A DNA stretch of 64,000 bases from Caecibacteroides pullorum (lineage in GTDB: Bacteria > Bacteroidota > Bacteroidia > Bacteroidales > Bacteroidaceae). Below are positions 10,003 through 17,098 of the stretch, one piece after another. A program made the translations under genes and the position numbers. Within the stretch, counting starts at the first letter, position 1. Every line of letters starts with the position of its first letter. The notes below the pieces were generated by a model. The model saw only the letters and a list, made by a program, of their open reading frames with translations, was not told the DNA's origin and ran no database searches. The stretch covers positions 50,622 through 114,621 of the forward strand of contig NZ_JAAZTS010000011.1 of assembly GCF_019239235.1 (NCBI RefSeq), in the 5' to 3' direction.

Positions 10003-11496
10003 CTACATAAATTTAGAACGAAACTCTGTCATGGCTTCATTAATTTCAGACTGTAGCTTTTCTATTCTCTCAAAGATAACTTCTGGGGCATCATACTCCA
10101 CCTTAACACGTTCTATCTCCTTGTACTTGTTGATAGAAAGGTCATAGTCATTATCCCTAATTTCCTCAACAGGAACCAAGAATGATTTATCCTTTCTTGT
10201 TCTGCTTTCTTCTGCCTCTAAGTTCTTGAATCTTGCTATAATGTCAGGGATATCATTTTCTTCAACTACATTTCTCTTCTGGTCAAGAGAATATCCGTCA
10301 GCAGTCATATCATAGAACCAAACCTTATCTGTTCCCCCTGCTCCTGTCTTTGTGAAGATAAGGATAGCAGTAGAAACTCCTGAATATGGTTGGAATACAC
10401 CTGAAGGCATAGATATAACAGCTTGAAGTCTATGTTTTTCAACCAGTTCTTTTCTGATAGCCTTATGAGCCGTTGAATTTCCGAACAATACACCATCTGG
10501 TACAATACTTGCACATCTTCCCCCAAGTTGCAGTATTCTTGTAAACAGGGAAACAAACAAAAGCTCTGTCTTCTTAGTCTTAGTAATAGCAAGAAGAGAT
10601 TTGCTTGTATCATCATAATCTATACTACCAGCAAAAGGAGGATTTGCAAGACAAAGGGTATATTTATTTTCATCCGTATTACTTGAAGAAAGACTGTCCT
10701 GATATTTCACATTAGGGGCATCAACACCATGAAGCATTAAGTTCATAGCACCGATTCTTAACATGGTAGCATCAGTATCAAAACCATTGAACATTGTAGT
10801 TTTGTAATGTTCCTGATTCTCCTTCTTTACAAGTTCATCCTTATAGTTTTCTGTAATATACTTCGCACTCTCGACAATAAAGCCAGCACTACCCATGGCA
10901 GGGTCACATATCGTATCTTTCAGAGTTGGTTCCATAAGTTCAACCATCATTCTGATAATATGTCTCGGAGTTCTGAACTGACCATTTGTACCTGAAGCAG
11001 CCATTTTACCAAGGATATATTCATAAGTATCTCCCATGGTGTCACGGTTATTCATATCAAGTCCTTCTACACCATCCACTACCTTGGTGAGAGTTCTCTC
11101 ATTCTGAATCAGGAATACAGCATTCTCCATAAAGCGGCTATAGGCAGAAGACTTACCGCTATTGAGGTTCTTTATAAATGGAAATACATCATTCCTGATT
11201 GTATTATACATTCTGGTAGCATCATAGTTCTTGAATACTGACCATCGTAAAGATTCGAAGGGTACATCCTTATCTGTTTCAGGATTATGCCATGAGCCTT
11301 CACCAAAAACAGGGTCTTTGACCCTTACACCTAGAAGGGCAGCATTCGCCTCTTTTACCAACTGTGCATCGTCTAGCATTTTCATAAAGAACAGATAAGT
11401 CATCTGTTCAAGGATTGTTATAGAATTTGTGATACCTCCAGTCCAGAAAGTATCCCAAATATTGTCTATCTGAGTCTTAATTTCTCCAGTAATCAT
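10003..11496 (-). CDS. hsdM: Type I restriction-modification N6-adenine methyltransferase subunit
   Basis: A 497-aa methyltransferase that modifies adenine in the sequence chosen by HsdS and is also needed for restriction. An N-terminal HsdM_N helical domain is followed by the SAM-binding motif DPAMGSAGF near residue 200 and the catalytic motif NPPF (LANPPFAGS) near residue 286. A C-terminal coiled segment probably contacts HsdS. First gene of the operon; a -7 element is 21 bp upstream. Confidence 0.96.
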   Translation of the reverse strand: MITGEIKTQIDNIWDTFWTGGITNSITILEQMTYLFFMKMLDDAQLVKEANAALLGVRVKDPVFGEGSWHNPETDKDVPFESLRWSVFKNYDATRMYNTIRNDVFPFIKNLNSGKSSAYSRFMENAVFLIQNERTLTKVVDGVEGLDMNNRDTMGDTYEYILGKMAASGTNGQFRTPRHIIRMMVELMEPTLKDTICDPAMGSAGFIVESAKYITENYKDELVKKENQEHYKTTMFNGFDTDATMLRIGAMNLMLHGVDAPNVKYQDSLSSSNTDENKYTLCLANPPFAGSIDYDDTSKSLLAITKTKKTELLFVSLFTRILQLGGRCASIVPDGVLFGNSTAHKAIRKELVEKHRLQAVISMPSGVFQPYSGVSTAILIFTKTGAGGTDKVWFYDMTADGYSLDQKRNVVEENDIPDIIARFKNLEAEESRTRKDKSFLVPVEEIRDNDYDLSINKYKEIERVKVEYDAPEVIFERIEKLQSEINEAMTEFRSKFM

Positions 11497-11516
11497 AGCT
11501 GTTGTTTTTAATGAAA

Positions 11517-11524
11517 CAAAATTA
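11517..11524 (-). promoter_or_regulatory. Probable -7 element of the hsdMSR operon
   Basis: The reverse strand reads TAATTTTG (TAnnTTTG type) 21 bp before the hsdM start. No matching -33 TTTG was seen. The 130-bp gap suggests the operon is transcribed apart from the LRR gene upstream. Confidence 0.4.
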
Positions 11525-11626
11525 TAAAATAATTATAAGGTCTGTCTGTTTTCTACTAATAAATTTGAATGATATAATTCGACCAATATTATTTCTTGAT
11601 ATAATCTTCAATGAGAGTTCTTTGTT

Positions 11627-12688
11627 TTATTGCTTCCGTTTCCGCATAGTGGAACTCAAATCCTCCTGTACCTCTTTCAAACTATTTCCAATGCCATAAT
11701 GCGTACCGTTTTTCACTACATAAAACTGGTATTCACTATCTATGCTATCAGAGTCAGTTATCTCCCGATACACGTCGAGGATTGGTGAAATAACAATCCA
11801 ATAATCGTCGTGCAACTCAATCACTTTATACAAATTGTCCTTGACATACATGTATCCGCTGTCCTTCCAAATTAGATGGGGTAGGTCGGCCGGAAGCTCT
11901 GTTTTTACATTCGAAGCGTTTGCCTGATTTTCATCCATCATAATCTTTCCTCCTACAATCAGGTTGTCGGGAAGTTCTTGAATAGGGGTGGACCTGATAT
12001 CTATATTTCCGCCAACGATCAATTTGTCAGGAAGTTCTGTCAGGCCCGACTCACTCAAGTCCAGATCTCCATTGACGACCAGACCCTCAGGCAAAGATTT
12101 CAGATTCTTACAATTGGATAAATATATATTTCCGCCAATGCGGATATTTTTCGGCAACGTTTCTATGTCGCTGCAATATGCTTCCAAATCATTTCCTATG
12201 ATGATGTTTTCCGGCAATTGACGTATGGCTGTCTTTGCTATATTCAGATTGCCATAAACGGACTTAATGTCGGGAAGTGATTCAAGATTCTTACAGCCCT
12301 CCAGGAATAAATCTCCTGCAAAGACCGTACAGGCATCTGGAATTTTCTTTATATTGGGACAATCTATCAATACTAATTCTTTCCAGCAAGATGAATGAAC
12401 GGGTAAAGTGTCTATTTCCGACTGGAATAGATATAATTGCTCCAGTTGAAGCGATTCCGGCAAACGGACTATGTTGGGGCATTGCTGTATGGAAAGAAAT
12501 TTGATGTCCAGATCCTCTGGTAATGATTTAAGTGAAAAGCAATCTTTTAAAGTCAGTCCATATAGTTTGAGTTGAGATGGCAAACTGTCTGTAACATCAC
12601 CATTCAGGGTAATACACTCCATACCATTGTCAAGCATTGTACTTGAAACGCCGGCTATACTGTATAAATCTTCTTTCGTTATCATCAT
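11627..12688 (-). CDS. LPxxL-type leucine-rich repeat protein, island-associated
   Basis: A 353-aa cytoplasmic protein without signal peptide or membrane segment. Residues about 30-250 are 20-22-residue repeats of the kind LPxxLxVxGxLxLxxTxIxxLP (for example SLPEGLVVNGDLDLS, ELPDKLIVGGNIDI). This is the repeat style of YopM-like and mobile-element LRR proteins. The last 80 residues form a separate domain. LRRs usually bind proteins, so a partner-sensing role is possible but not shown. It follows the 193-aa gene by 11 bp, in one probable operon with the WYL regulator. Starts with two consecutive ATG codons. Confidence 0.75.
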   Translation of the reverse strand: MMITKEDLYSIAGVSSTMLDNGMECITLNGDVTDSLPSQLKLYGLTLKDCFSLKSLPEDLDIKFLSIQQCPNIVRLPESLQLEQLYLFQSEIDTLPVHSSCWKELVLIDCPNIKKIPDACTVFAGDLFLEGCKNLESLPDIKSVYGNLNIAKTAIRQLPENIIIGNDLEAYCSDIETLPKNIRIGGNIYLSNCKNLKSLPEGLVVNGDLDLSESGLTELPDKLIVGGNIDIRSTPIQELPDNLIVGGKIMMDENQANASNVKTELPADLPHLIWKDSGYMYVKDNLYKVIELHDDYWIVISPILDVYREITDSDSIDSEYQFYVVKNGTHYGIGNSLKEVQEDLSSTMRKRKQ

Positions 12689-12699
12689 TCGCTATTTGG

Positions 12700-13281
12700 T
12701 TAACACATCGATTTTCCTGCTATAATTTCCCGAATCTTCTCTTTTATTTTGCTTTCTGTTGAATTTGGCGGTAAGTAGTCGGCCAACTTGATATATACGG
12801 TATTGATCACATCCTTAATGCGATTTTCCGCTTCTTCAATTTGAGGTTTAAGCCCCCAATAATCTATAATCTGTTCGTTGATGTTAGGCCAGTCAACCCT
12901 CGTTATTTCGCCTGGTGTGTAGAACAGTGACAAGGGGACATTTATGTCGGCGGTTGTATATTCTACTTTAATGGTAGCGGTATTGTTCAAACATAAGGAT
13001 CCGCCATTGACCGCCATACAGATTTGCTTCATTTTGCAGTCCTTTACAAACAATCTGAACCACCTGTAGGAAACGGAGAAACTGCCAGTACCCTCTGTTT
13101 CGGCTTCAAACGAGTATTCTCCTCCAAGGACTCTCGCTGTGACAAGACCCGGAGTTGCGACGCTTAAAGATAGTTTGTAAGCGTCCGAGTACTTTGCATG
13201 TTTCTTATATCCTGCAAATAATGCCTTTACTGCGGTGCTAAGAGATTTTTTGGTTGCTCTTATGGTAATAGTGTCATTCAT
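12700..13281 (-). CDS. Small protein with a pattern resembling one DNA sliding-clamp domain
   Basis: A 193-aa protein of unknown function. Residues 1-120 have the alternation seen in a single beta-clamp (DnaN) domain: an opening strand and helix (ITIRATKKSLSTAVKALF), strands with GLVTARVLGGEYSFEA, a central SFSVSYRWFRLFVKDC, then MAVNGGSLCLNNTATIKVEY. The remaining 70 residues are helical and charged. Real clamps have three such domains per chain in bacteria. This is a visual resemblance, not a search result. It lies between the WYL regulator (36 bp) and the LRR gene (11 bp). Confidence 0.55.
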   Translation of the reverse strand: MNDTITIRATKKSLSTAVKALFAGYKKHAKYSDAYKLSLSVATPGLVTARVLGGEYSFEAETEGTGSFSVSYRWFRLFVKDCKMKQICMAVNGGSLCLNNTATIKVEYTTADINVPLSLFYTPGEITRVDWPNINEQIIDYWGLKPQIEEAENRIKDVINTVYIKLADYLPPNSTESKIKEKIREIIAGKSMC

Positions 13282-13317
13282 AATACAATGTGAAATGTGT
13301 ATAAAGGATTAACGGTA

Positions 13318-14322
13318 CTATTTCTGTGCGTACTTCATATACATATTTTCGACCTTCTTCCTCATTTCTTCTCTGAGGTATTCAGGTTCGAGGATTTCAA
13401 TGTCATCAGCGTATGAAAGCAGTAAGCTCGTTAGCTCTTTATTGGGTTTGACTTTAATGGTAATGATCCTATATCCATCTGTTCTTTCAGACTTCAGCTC
13501 AGTTTGTGAAGAATGGATAGGTTTGGATTCGATATATGGGTATCTTTTCTCGGATACTTTAAGCTTGATCTTTACAATCTCATTATGACTCACTGTTACG
13601 CCGACAATGTCTTCAAAGTATTCATCTATATTAACAGGACTATCGCGAAACTGGATGCTCTCGTTTATTTGTAGAGACTTTATTCTATCAATTGCCAAAT
13701 TAGTAAGGTTGTTGGGAAAAGAATCCGTGCTGCATATCAAAAACCATCTGTTGTTAAATTGCTTGATAGAATAAGGATGAGCGACAAACTGAATGGAAGA
13801 TTTACCGTAGGGTTCATATTCTATATTTAAAACAACTTTATTTAAAATAGAATACAGAATTTGATCAAAGTGTTCTACCCCTTTTAAAAATGGATTATCT
13901 TCAAACTCCAAGAAATTGGAATCTATTTTAGATGATAGAAATACAGGAATATGCGATATGAGCATACGCATAGACTTAAAAATAGGTTTTTCTGAAAATT
14001 CCGGTTCAGAAAGTAATTTCAATATATTGTCAATAGAAGTCATTATCCAATCATTAAAATAATCGAACGGAAAGGGACAAAGGACATTTTCATATCTCAA
14101 AATCTTTCTTCTTCCCAGTTTGATATTAACAAAATCTTCTTTGCTGTTAAATTCAGCCAAATCAGCTTTTAATTGTCTAAGCTGTATGGTGTCACAGTCA
14201 ATATCTCTCAAACGGGCATTTACTGTTTCAAGTAAAGTCTCGTACGTATATTCTCTGTTTACATCGCGAAGACAGTAATCTATAATTTTATATCTTTTAT
14301 ATAAATGTTTGTTGACAGGCAT
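13318..14322 (-). CDS. WYL-domain transcriptional regulator
   Basis: A 334-aa regulator. The N terminus (about 8-75) looks like a winged helix (YKIIDYCLRD...TYETLLETVNARL). The middle holds the WYL domain (LNIEYEPYGKSSIQF..HPYSIKQFNNRWFLIC, about 165-205), followed by IDRIKSL and a C-terminal WCX-like part. WYL repressors often control phage-defence operons (CapW, BrxR) by sensing a ligand or nucleic acid. As first gene of a three-gene set it may autoregulate; an imperfect inverted repeat lies at 14399-14442. Confidence 0.88.
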   Translation of the reverse strand: MPVNKHLYKRYKIIDYCLRDVNREYTYETLLETVNARLRDIDCDTIQLRQLKADLAEFNSKEDFVNIKLGRRKILRYENVLCPFPFDYFNDWIMTSIDNILKLLSEPEFSEKPIFKSMRMLISHIPVFLSSKIDSNFLEFEDNPFLKGVEHFDQILYSILNKVVLNIEYEPYGKSSIQFVAHPYSIKQFNNRWFLICSTDSFPNNLTNLAIDRIKSLQINESIQFRDSPVNIDEYFEDIVGVTVSHNEIVKIKLKVSEKRYPYIESKPIHSSQTELKSERTDGYRIITIKVKPNKELTSLLLSYADDIEILEPEYLREEMRKKVENMYMKYAQK

Positions 14323-14398
14323 AATTCTTAATTTACAAATTATCTTATTGGAATATTCTAAGAAACGAGATTAATACATGGGGTAGTTGTATGTCTCT

Positions 14399-14442
14399 GA
14401 TATTTAATGTATTAGTTTGTGTTGGACTAATAAATGGATATC
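14399..14442. promoter_or_regulatory. Imperfect inverted repeat upstream of the WYL gene, candidate operator
   Basis: GATATTTAATGTATTAGT (14399-14416) is matched by an inverted GATATCCATTTATTAGT (14426-14442) across a 9-bp spacer. It lies 77-120 bp before the WYL start. WYL-family repressors bind such sites. The remainder of the 312-bp gap (14323-14634) shows no gene. Confidence 0.4.
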
Positions 14443-14634
14443 ACATACACAACATCCATACAATAATCGTAATTTTTTTCAGTATTTGCAAATTGTAGCA
14501 GATAATTTTATCAGCAAATCAAGAAATGTACTTAAAGAACACATTTGAATTTGTTTCAATCGTGTCCTTTAAGAAACATTCCTGTCAGAGATGTATATGC
14601 TTTGGCCTGATTCCTTTATCGTATGCCTTAAAAA

Positions 14635-15972
14635 TCAGTCAGCATCGGAGGGGGTGTCATTTCCGGCCGCTCTTGCGTCATCGAACATCTTTTTCATGGT
14701 CGGATTACCACGCGTAAGTCTTTTGATTGAAAGGGCTTCAGTGTCGTTGTTGGCAAGTCTGAGATAATTTGCAGAGCTCATAAGATCTTCTTTCATTTTT
14801 TGAAGAGATATGATCGCTTTGTCAATATCTTCAATCGCTTTATTGAACTTTGCGCTTGCATGTTGGTAGTGGTAGCCGAATTTGTCCCGGAAGTCATTCA
14901 ACTTATTTTCAAAATTAGTTACATCCACCGATTGCTGGCGGGCTACAATCAGCTCTTTTTGATATTCGATGCTCTTTTTTGAGGCTTGGGTCAGTAGGGA
15001 TATCAGTGGCATAAAGAATTGTGGACGAATGACAAACATTTTGGGATAGCGGTAGGACACATCCACGATACCCTCATTGTACAGGTCGTTGTCGGGCTCC
15101 AACAGCGAAACGAGAATGGCGTATTCGCAGCCTTTATCTCTCCGGTCTTTATCCAGTTTGGCAAAAAAATCCTCGTTCTTGTGCTTGGTAGCTGTTTCGT
15201 CCATTTCATTCTTCATTTCAAACATCATTGAGATATATTCAATATTATCTATATAATCGCGGAAAATGAAATCTCCTTTGCTTCCATGGCTGGCATCGTT
15301 GTCCTTATCAAAGTATGCATTGGGGTACATACTTGTACGCACACGATTGAATTCATTACTGCAATGAACTTCAAGTGATTCGCCTATCATCTTTGTCGAT
15401 AGTTTCGCTTTCAGGTCTTTATAGTAATCTACGAGTTCCTGTTTTTGCTTGAGTTGCCGCTCGTAATCTTCTTTAATGCTGGCTTCCCGGATGGTAGCTT
15501 CCTTTTGTTTTAAATCAATTTGACTCCTCAACTCAATTAAAGAATTTTCTTTTGTTTGAATGAGGTCTTTTACTTTATTGCGCTCTTCAAGAATAGCAAC
15601 CTGTATGTTGCTTTCATTTTGTTTAATAATCGATTTCAATCGTACAATTTCCTCATTGGTTTTTGCACGCTCTGTTTCCAATTCCAGTTGCTTAGCTTGG
15701 TTGAAGCTGTCTAAGCGAGCTTGAAGTTTAACGATCTCGTTCTCTTTTTTCGATAATTCGATTTCTTTTGAATTTAATTGTTCCTGATATTTCTGACTGA
15801 TTTTCATCGAATCCGCTTCTTGCTGGATTTTGTTTTGTTTCATTATCTCTTTGAGGCGAGATTCAACTTCAGCATCAAATTCCAGTGTTTTCACTTGGTT
15901 AACAATGGAGGCATAGTCTGCTTCATCTACTGAAAATACACTTCCGCAATTGGGGCATTTTAACTCTTTCAT
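14635..15972 (-). CDS. DUF2130 protein with zinc ribbon, coiled coil and PD-(D/E)XK-like motif
   Basis: A 445-aa protein starting at the ATG at 15972; an in-frame TTG at 15984 is less likely. It opens with a zinc-ribbon half (LKCPNCGSVF). Residues about 30-200 are a long charged coiled coil. Then comes SKGDFIFRDY followed by MMFEMKNEMD, spaced like the D...E-x-K of PD-(D/E)XK nucleases, and a helical C terminus. The arrangement fits the DUF2130 family. It is the outermost gene of the island and lies 312 bp upstream of the WYL gene. Nuclease activity is inferred from the motif only. Confidence 0.78.
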   Translation of the reverse strand: MKELKCPNCGSVFSVDEADYASIVNQVKTLEFDAEVESRLKEIMKQNKIQQEADSMKISQKYQEQLNSKEIELSKKENEIVKLQARLDSFNQAKQLELETERAKTNEEIVRLKSIIKQNESNIQVAILEERNKVKDLIQTKENSLIELRSQIDLKQKEATIREASIKEDYERQLKQKQELVDYYKDLKAKLSTKMIGESLEVHCSNEFNRVRTSMYPNAYFDKDNDASHGSKGDFIFRDYIDNIEYISMMFEMKNEMDETATKHKNEDFFAKLDKDRRDKGCEYAILVSLLEPDNDLYNEGIVDVSYRYPKMFVIRPQFFMPLISLLTQASKKSIEYQKELIVARQQSVDVTNFENKLNDFRDKFGYHYQHASAKFNKAIEDIDKAIISLQKMKEDLMSSANYLRLANNDTEALSIKRLTRGNPTMKKMFDDARAAGNDTPSDAD

Positions 15973-16074
15973 ATACTTAATCAATTTAGAATTCTAGACT
16001 AGATTTGTTTTTGATGCAAAGTTAAATATTAACTATGCAGATTTTTTGCATGAAGATAATAAATTTAATTATGT

Positions 16075-16160
16075 GCCAAGTGCCTCTTTGTGAGAAAAGC
16101 ATTGTTATCGATGGGCGAAACACTGTTTTAGGGACAGGGAAGCATTGCTTTTTGAGATTA
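16075..16160. repeat. Degenerate 21-22 bp intergenic repeat array (right flank of island)
   Basis: CATTG/CACTG cores at 16100, 16121 and 16143 are spaced 21 and 22 bp, each preceded by GAAA or GGAAG. The first unit contains GCCAAGTGCCTC (16075-16086), identical to 1450-1461 in the array beside miaA. Apart from this array and a -7 box, the 305-bp gap 15973-16277 holds nothing recognisable. Confidence 0.6.
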
Positions 16161-16218
16161 TCCGTGTTATTTGTGCAAATTGACAGCTGTTCTTATACGT
16201 TTATTGGCGTGTCAATTG

Positions 16219-16226
16219 TATTTTTG
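16219..16226 (+). promoter_or_regulatory. -7-like element before the nim-like gene
   Basis: TATTTTTG (TAnnTTTG type) lies 51 bp before the ATG at 16278. The -33 region is poor. Confidence 0.4.
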
Positions 16227-16277
16227 TAAGCCGTAAAAGTGGAATGAAAGGATGATTTTCTAAATACTAAAAAGAAT

Positions 16278-16793
16278 ATGAGAAAAGTAAGCAGAGAAAT
16301 GAGTAGCGATTGGGCGTTGGAAATAATGCGCAAGGCTCCGTACATTACTGTAAGTTTTACAAGGGCGGATGGTACGGCCTATGGTGTGCCGCTCTCGCTG
16401 GCTTGTGCTAGCGACAATGTGTGGTATTTTCATTGTGCGCCTGAAGGTGACAAGCTCGATGCACTGGCTGTACATCCAGAGGTATGCCTTTCGGCTGTCA
16501 CGAAATGCCAACCTACGGTTGGGCCTAAAGATGGTACTTTTACGCTTCAGTATCGTTCTGCAATAGCCTTTGGGAAAGCGGAACTTGTGACAGATGACGA
16601 TGAAAAGATACATGCTCTCAAGCTGATAAGTCAGCGTTTTCTGCCCAAGCACATGGAGGCTTTCGACGATGCAGTCAAGAGAAGTATTCATCGTACAGCT
16701 GTGGTTCGCATAACGTTGACTGACCTTCCTACTGGTAAGCGTAAGCAGTATGATAAAAATGGAGAAGAAATGAAGTATGGAAGGATGGAATGA
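16278..16793 (+). CDS. Pyridoxamine 5'-phosphate oxidase-like flavoprotein (NimA-related)
   Basis: A 171-aa single-domain protein with the split-barrel FMN-binding pattern of the Pyridox_ox_2 family: TRADGTAYGVPLSLA near residue 30, WYFHCAPEGDKLDAL near 55, QYRSAIAFGKAELV near 95. The layout is that of Nim nitroimidazole reductases of Bacteroides, which inactivate metronidazole, but many members of the family have other or unknown roles. Transcribed alone and ended by the hairpin at 16818-16850. Confidence 0.82.
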   Translation: MRKVSREMSSDWALEIMRKAPYITVSFTRADGTAYGVPLSLACASDNVWYFHCAPEGDKLDALAVHPEVCLSAVTKCQPTVGPKDGTFTLQYRSAIAFGKAELVTDDDEKIHALKLISQRFLPKHMEAFDDAVKRSIHRTAVVRITLTDLPTGKRKQYDKNGEEMKYGRME

Positions 16794-16817
16794 CGTAAGA
16801 TACTGAATAAAAATGAA

Positions 16818-16850
16818 AAACGTCCGACTATAATATATAGTCGGACGTTT
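16818..16850. terminator. Shared terminator of the nim-like gene and tRNA-Ser
   Basis: CGTCCGACTATA (16821-16832) and its exact inverse (16836-16847), flanked by AAA and TTT, form a 15-bp stem with a 3-nt loop. It lies between the ends of two convergent units. Confidence 0.85.
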
Positions 16851-16878
16851 CTTTAAATGCTTGATTTTTAATAATTTG

Positions 16879-16963
16879 CGGAGAGACAGGGATTCGAACC
16901 CCGGGTACCTCGCGGTACAACGGTTTTCAAGACCGCCGCAATCGACCACTCTGCCACCTCTCC
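16879..16963 (-). tRNA. tRNA-Ser (anticodon UGA)
   Basis: An 85-nt tRNA on the reverse strand. GGAGAGG at the 5' end pairs with the 3' TCTCTCC. The anticodon loop is CTTGAAA inside a CGGT/ACCG-type stem, giving UGA. A long variable arm (GTACCGCGAGGTAC region) is typical of serine tRNA, and the T arm reads GGGTTCGAATCCC-like. CCA is not encoded. Confidence 0.96.
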
Positions 16964-17004
16964 AAAACTCCATTGGGGAGTGCCTCTGTTTTTCTAAGGC
17001 GGTG

Positions 17005-17035
17005 CAAAGGTACAAATCATTTTTAAAACTGCAAA
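17005..17035 (-). promoter_or_regulatory. Consensus Bacteroides promoter of tRNA-Ser
   Basis: On the reverse strand TTTG (17032-17035), a 19-bp spacer and TACCTTTG (17005-17012) match the primary sigma consensus exactly, about 42 bp upstream of the tRNA. Confidence 0.8.
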
Positions 17036-17065
17036 CATTCTGGCTGTTTTTTCATGAATAAATCG

Positions 17066-17073
17066 TACTTTTG
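17066..17073 (+). promoter_or_regulatory. -7 element of the mutS2 promoter
   Basis: TACTTTTG (TAnnTTTG) lies 26 bp before the ATG at 17099. Its position inside a possible N-terminal extension starting at 17054 argues that 17099 is the true start. Confidence 0.55.
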
Positions 17074-17098
17074 TACGCGAAATAACAGGCTAACCCCC

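Noticed and set aside
16879..16963. tRNA-Ser as integration site of the island
   Set aside because: No copy of the tRNA 3' end was found at the left edge, no integrase is present and the nim-like gene lies between.
16260..17015. 251-residue open frame on the minus strand
   Set aside because: It runs antisense to the nim-like gene and through tRNA-Ser and a terminator; no homology pattern.
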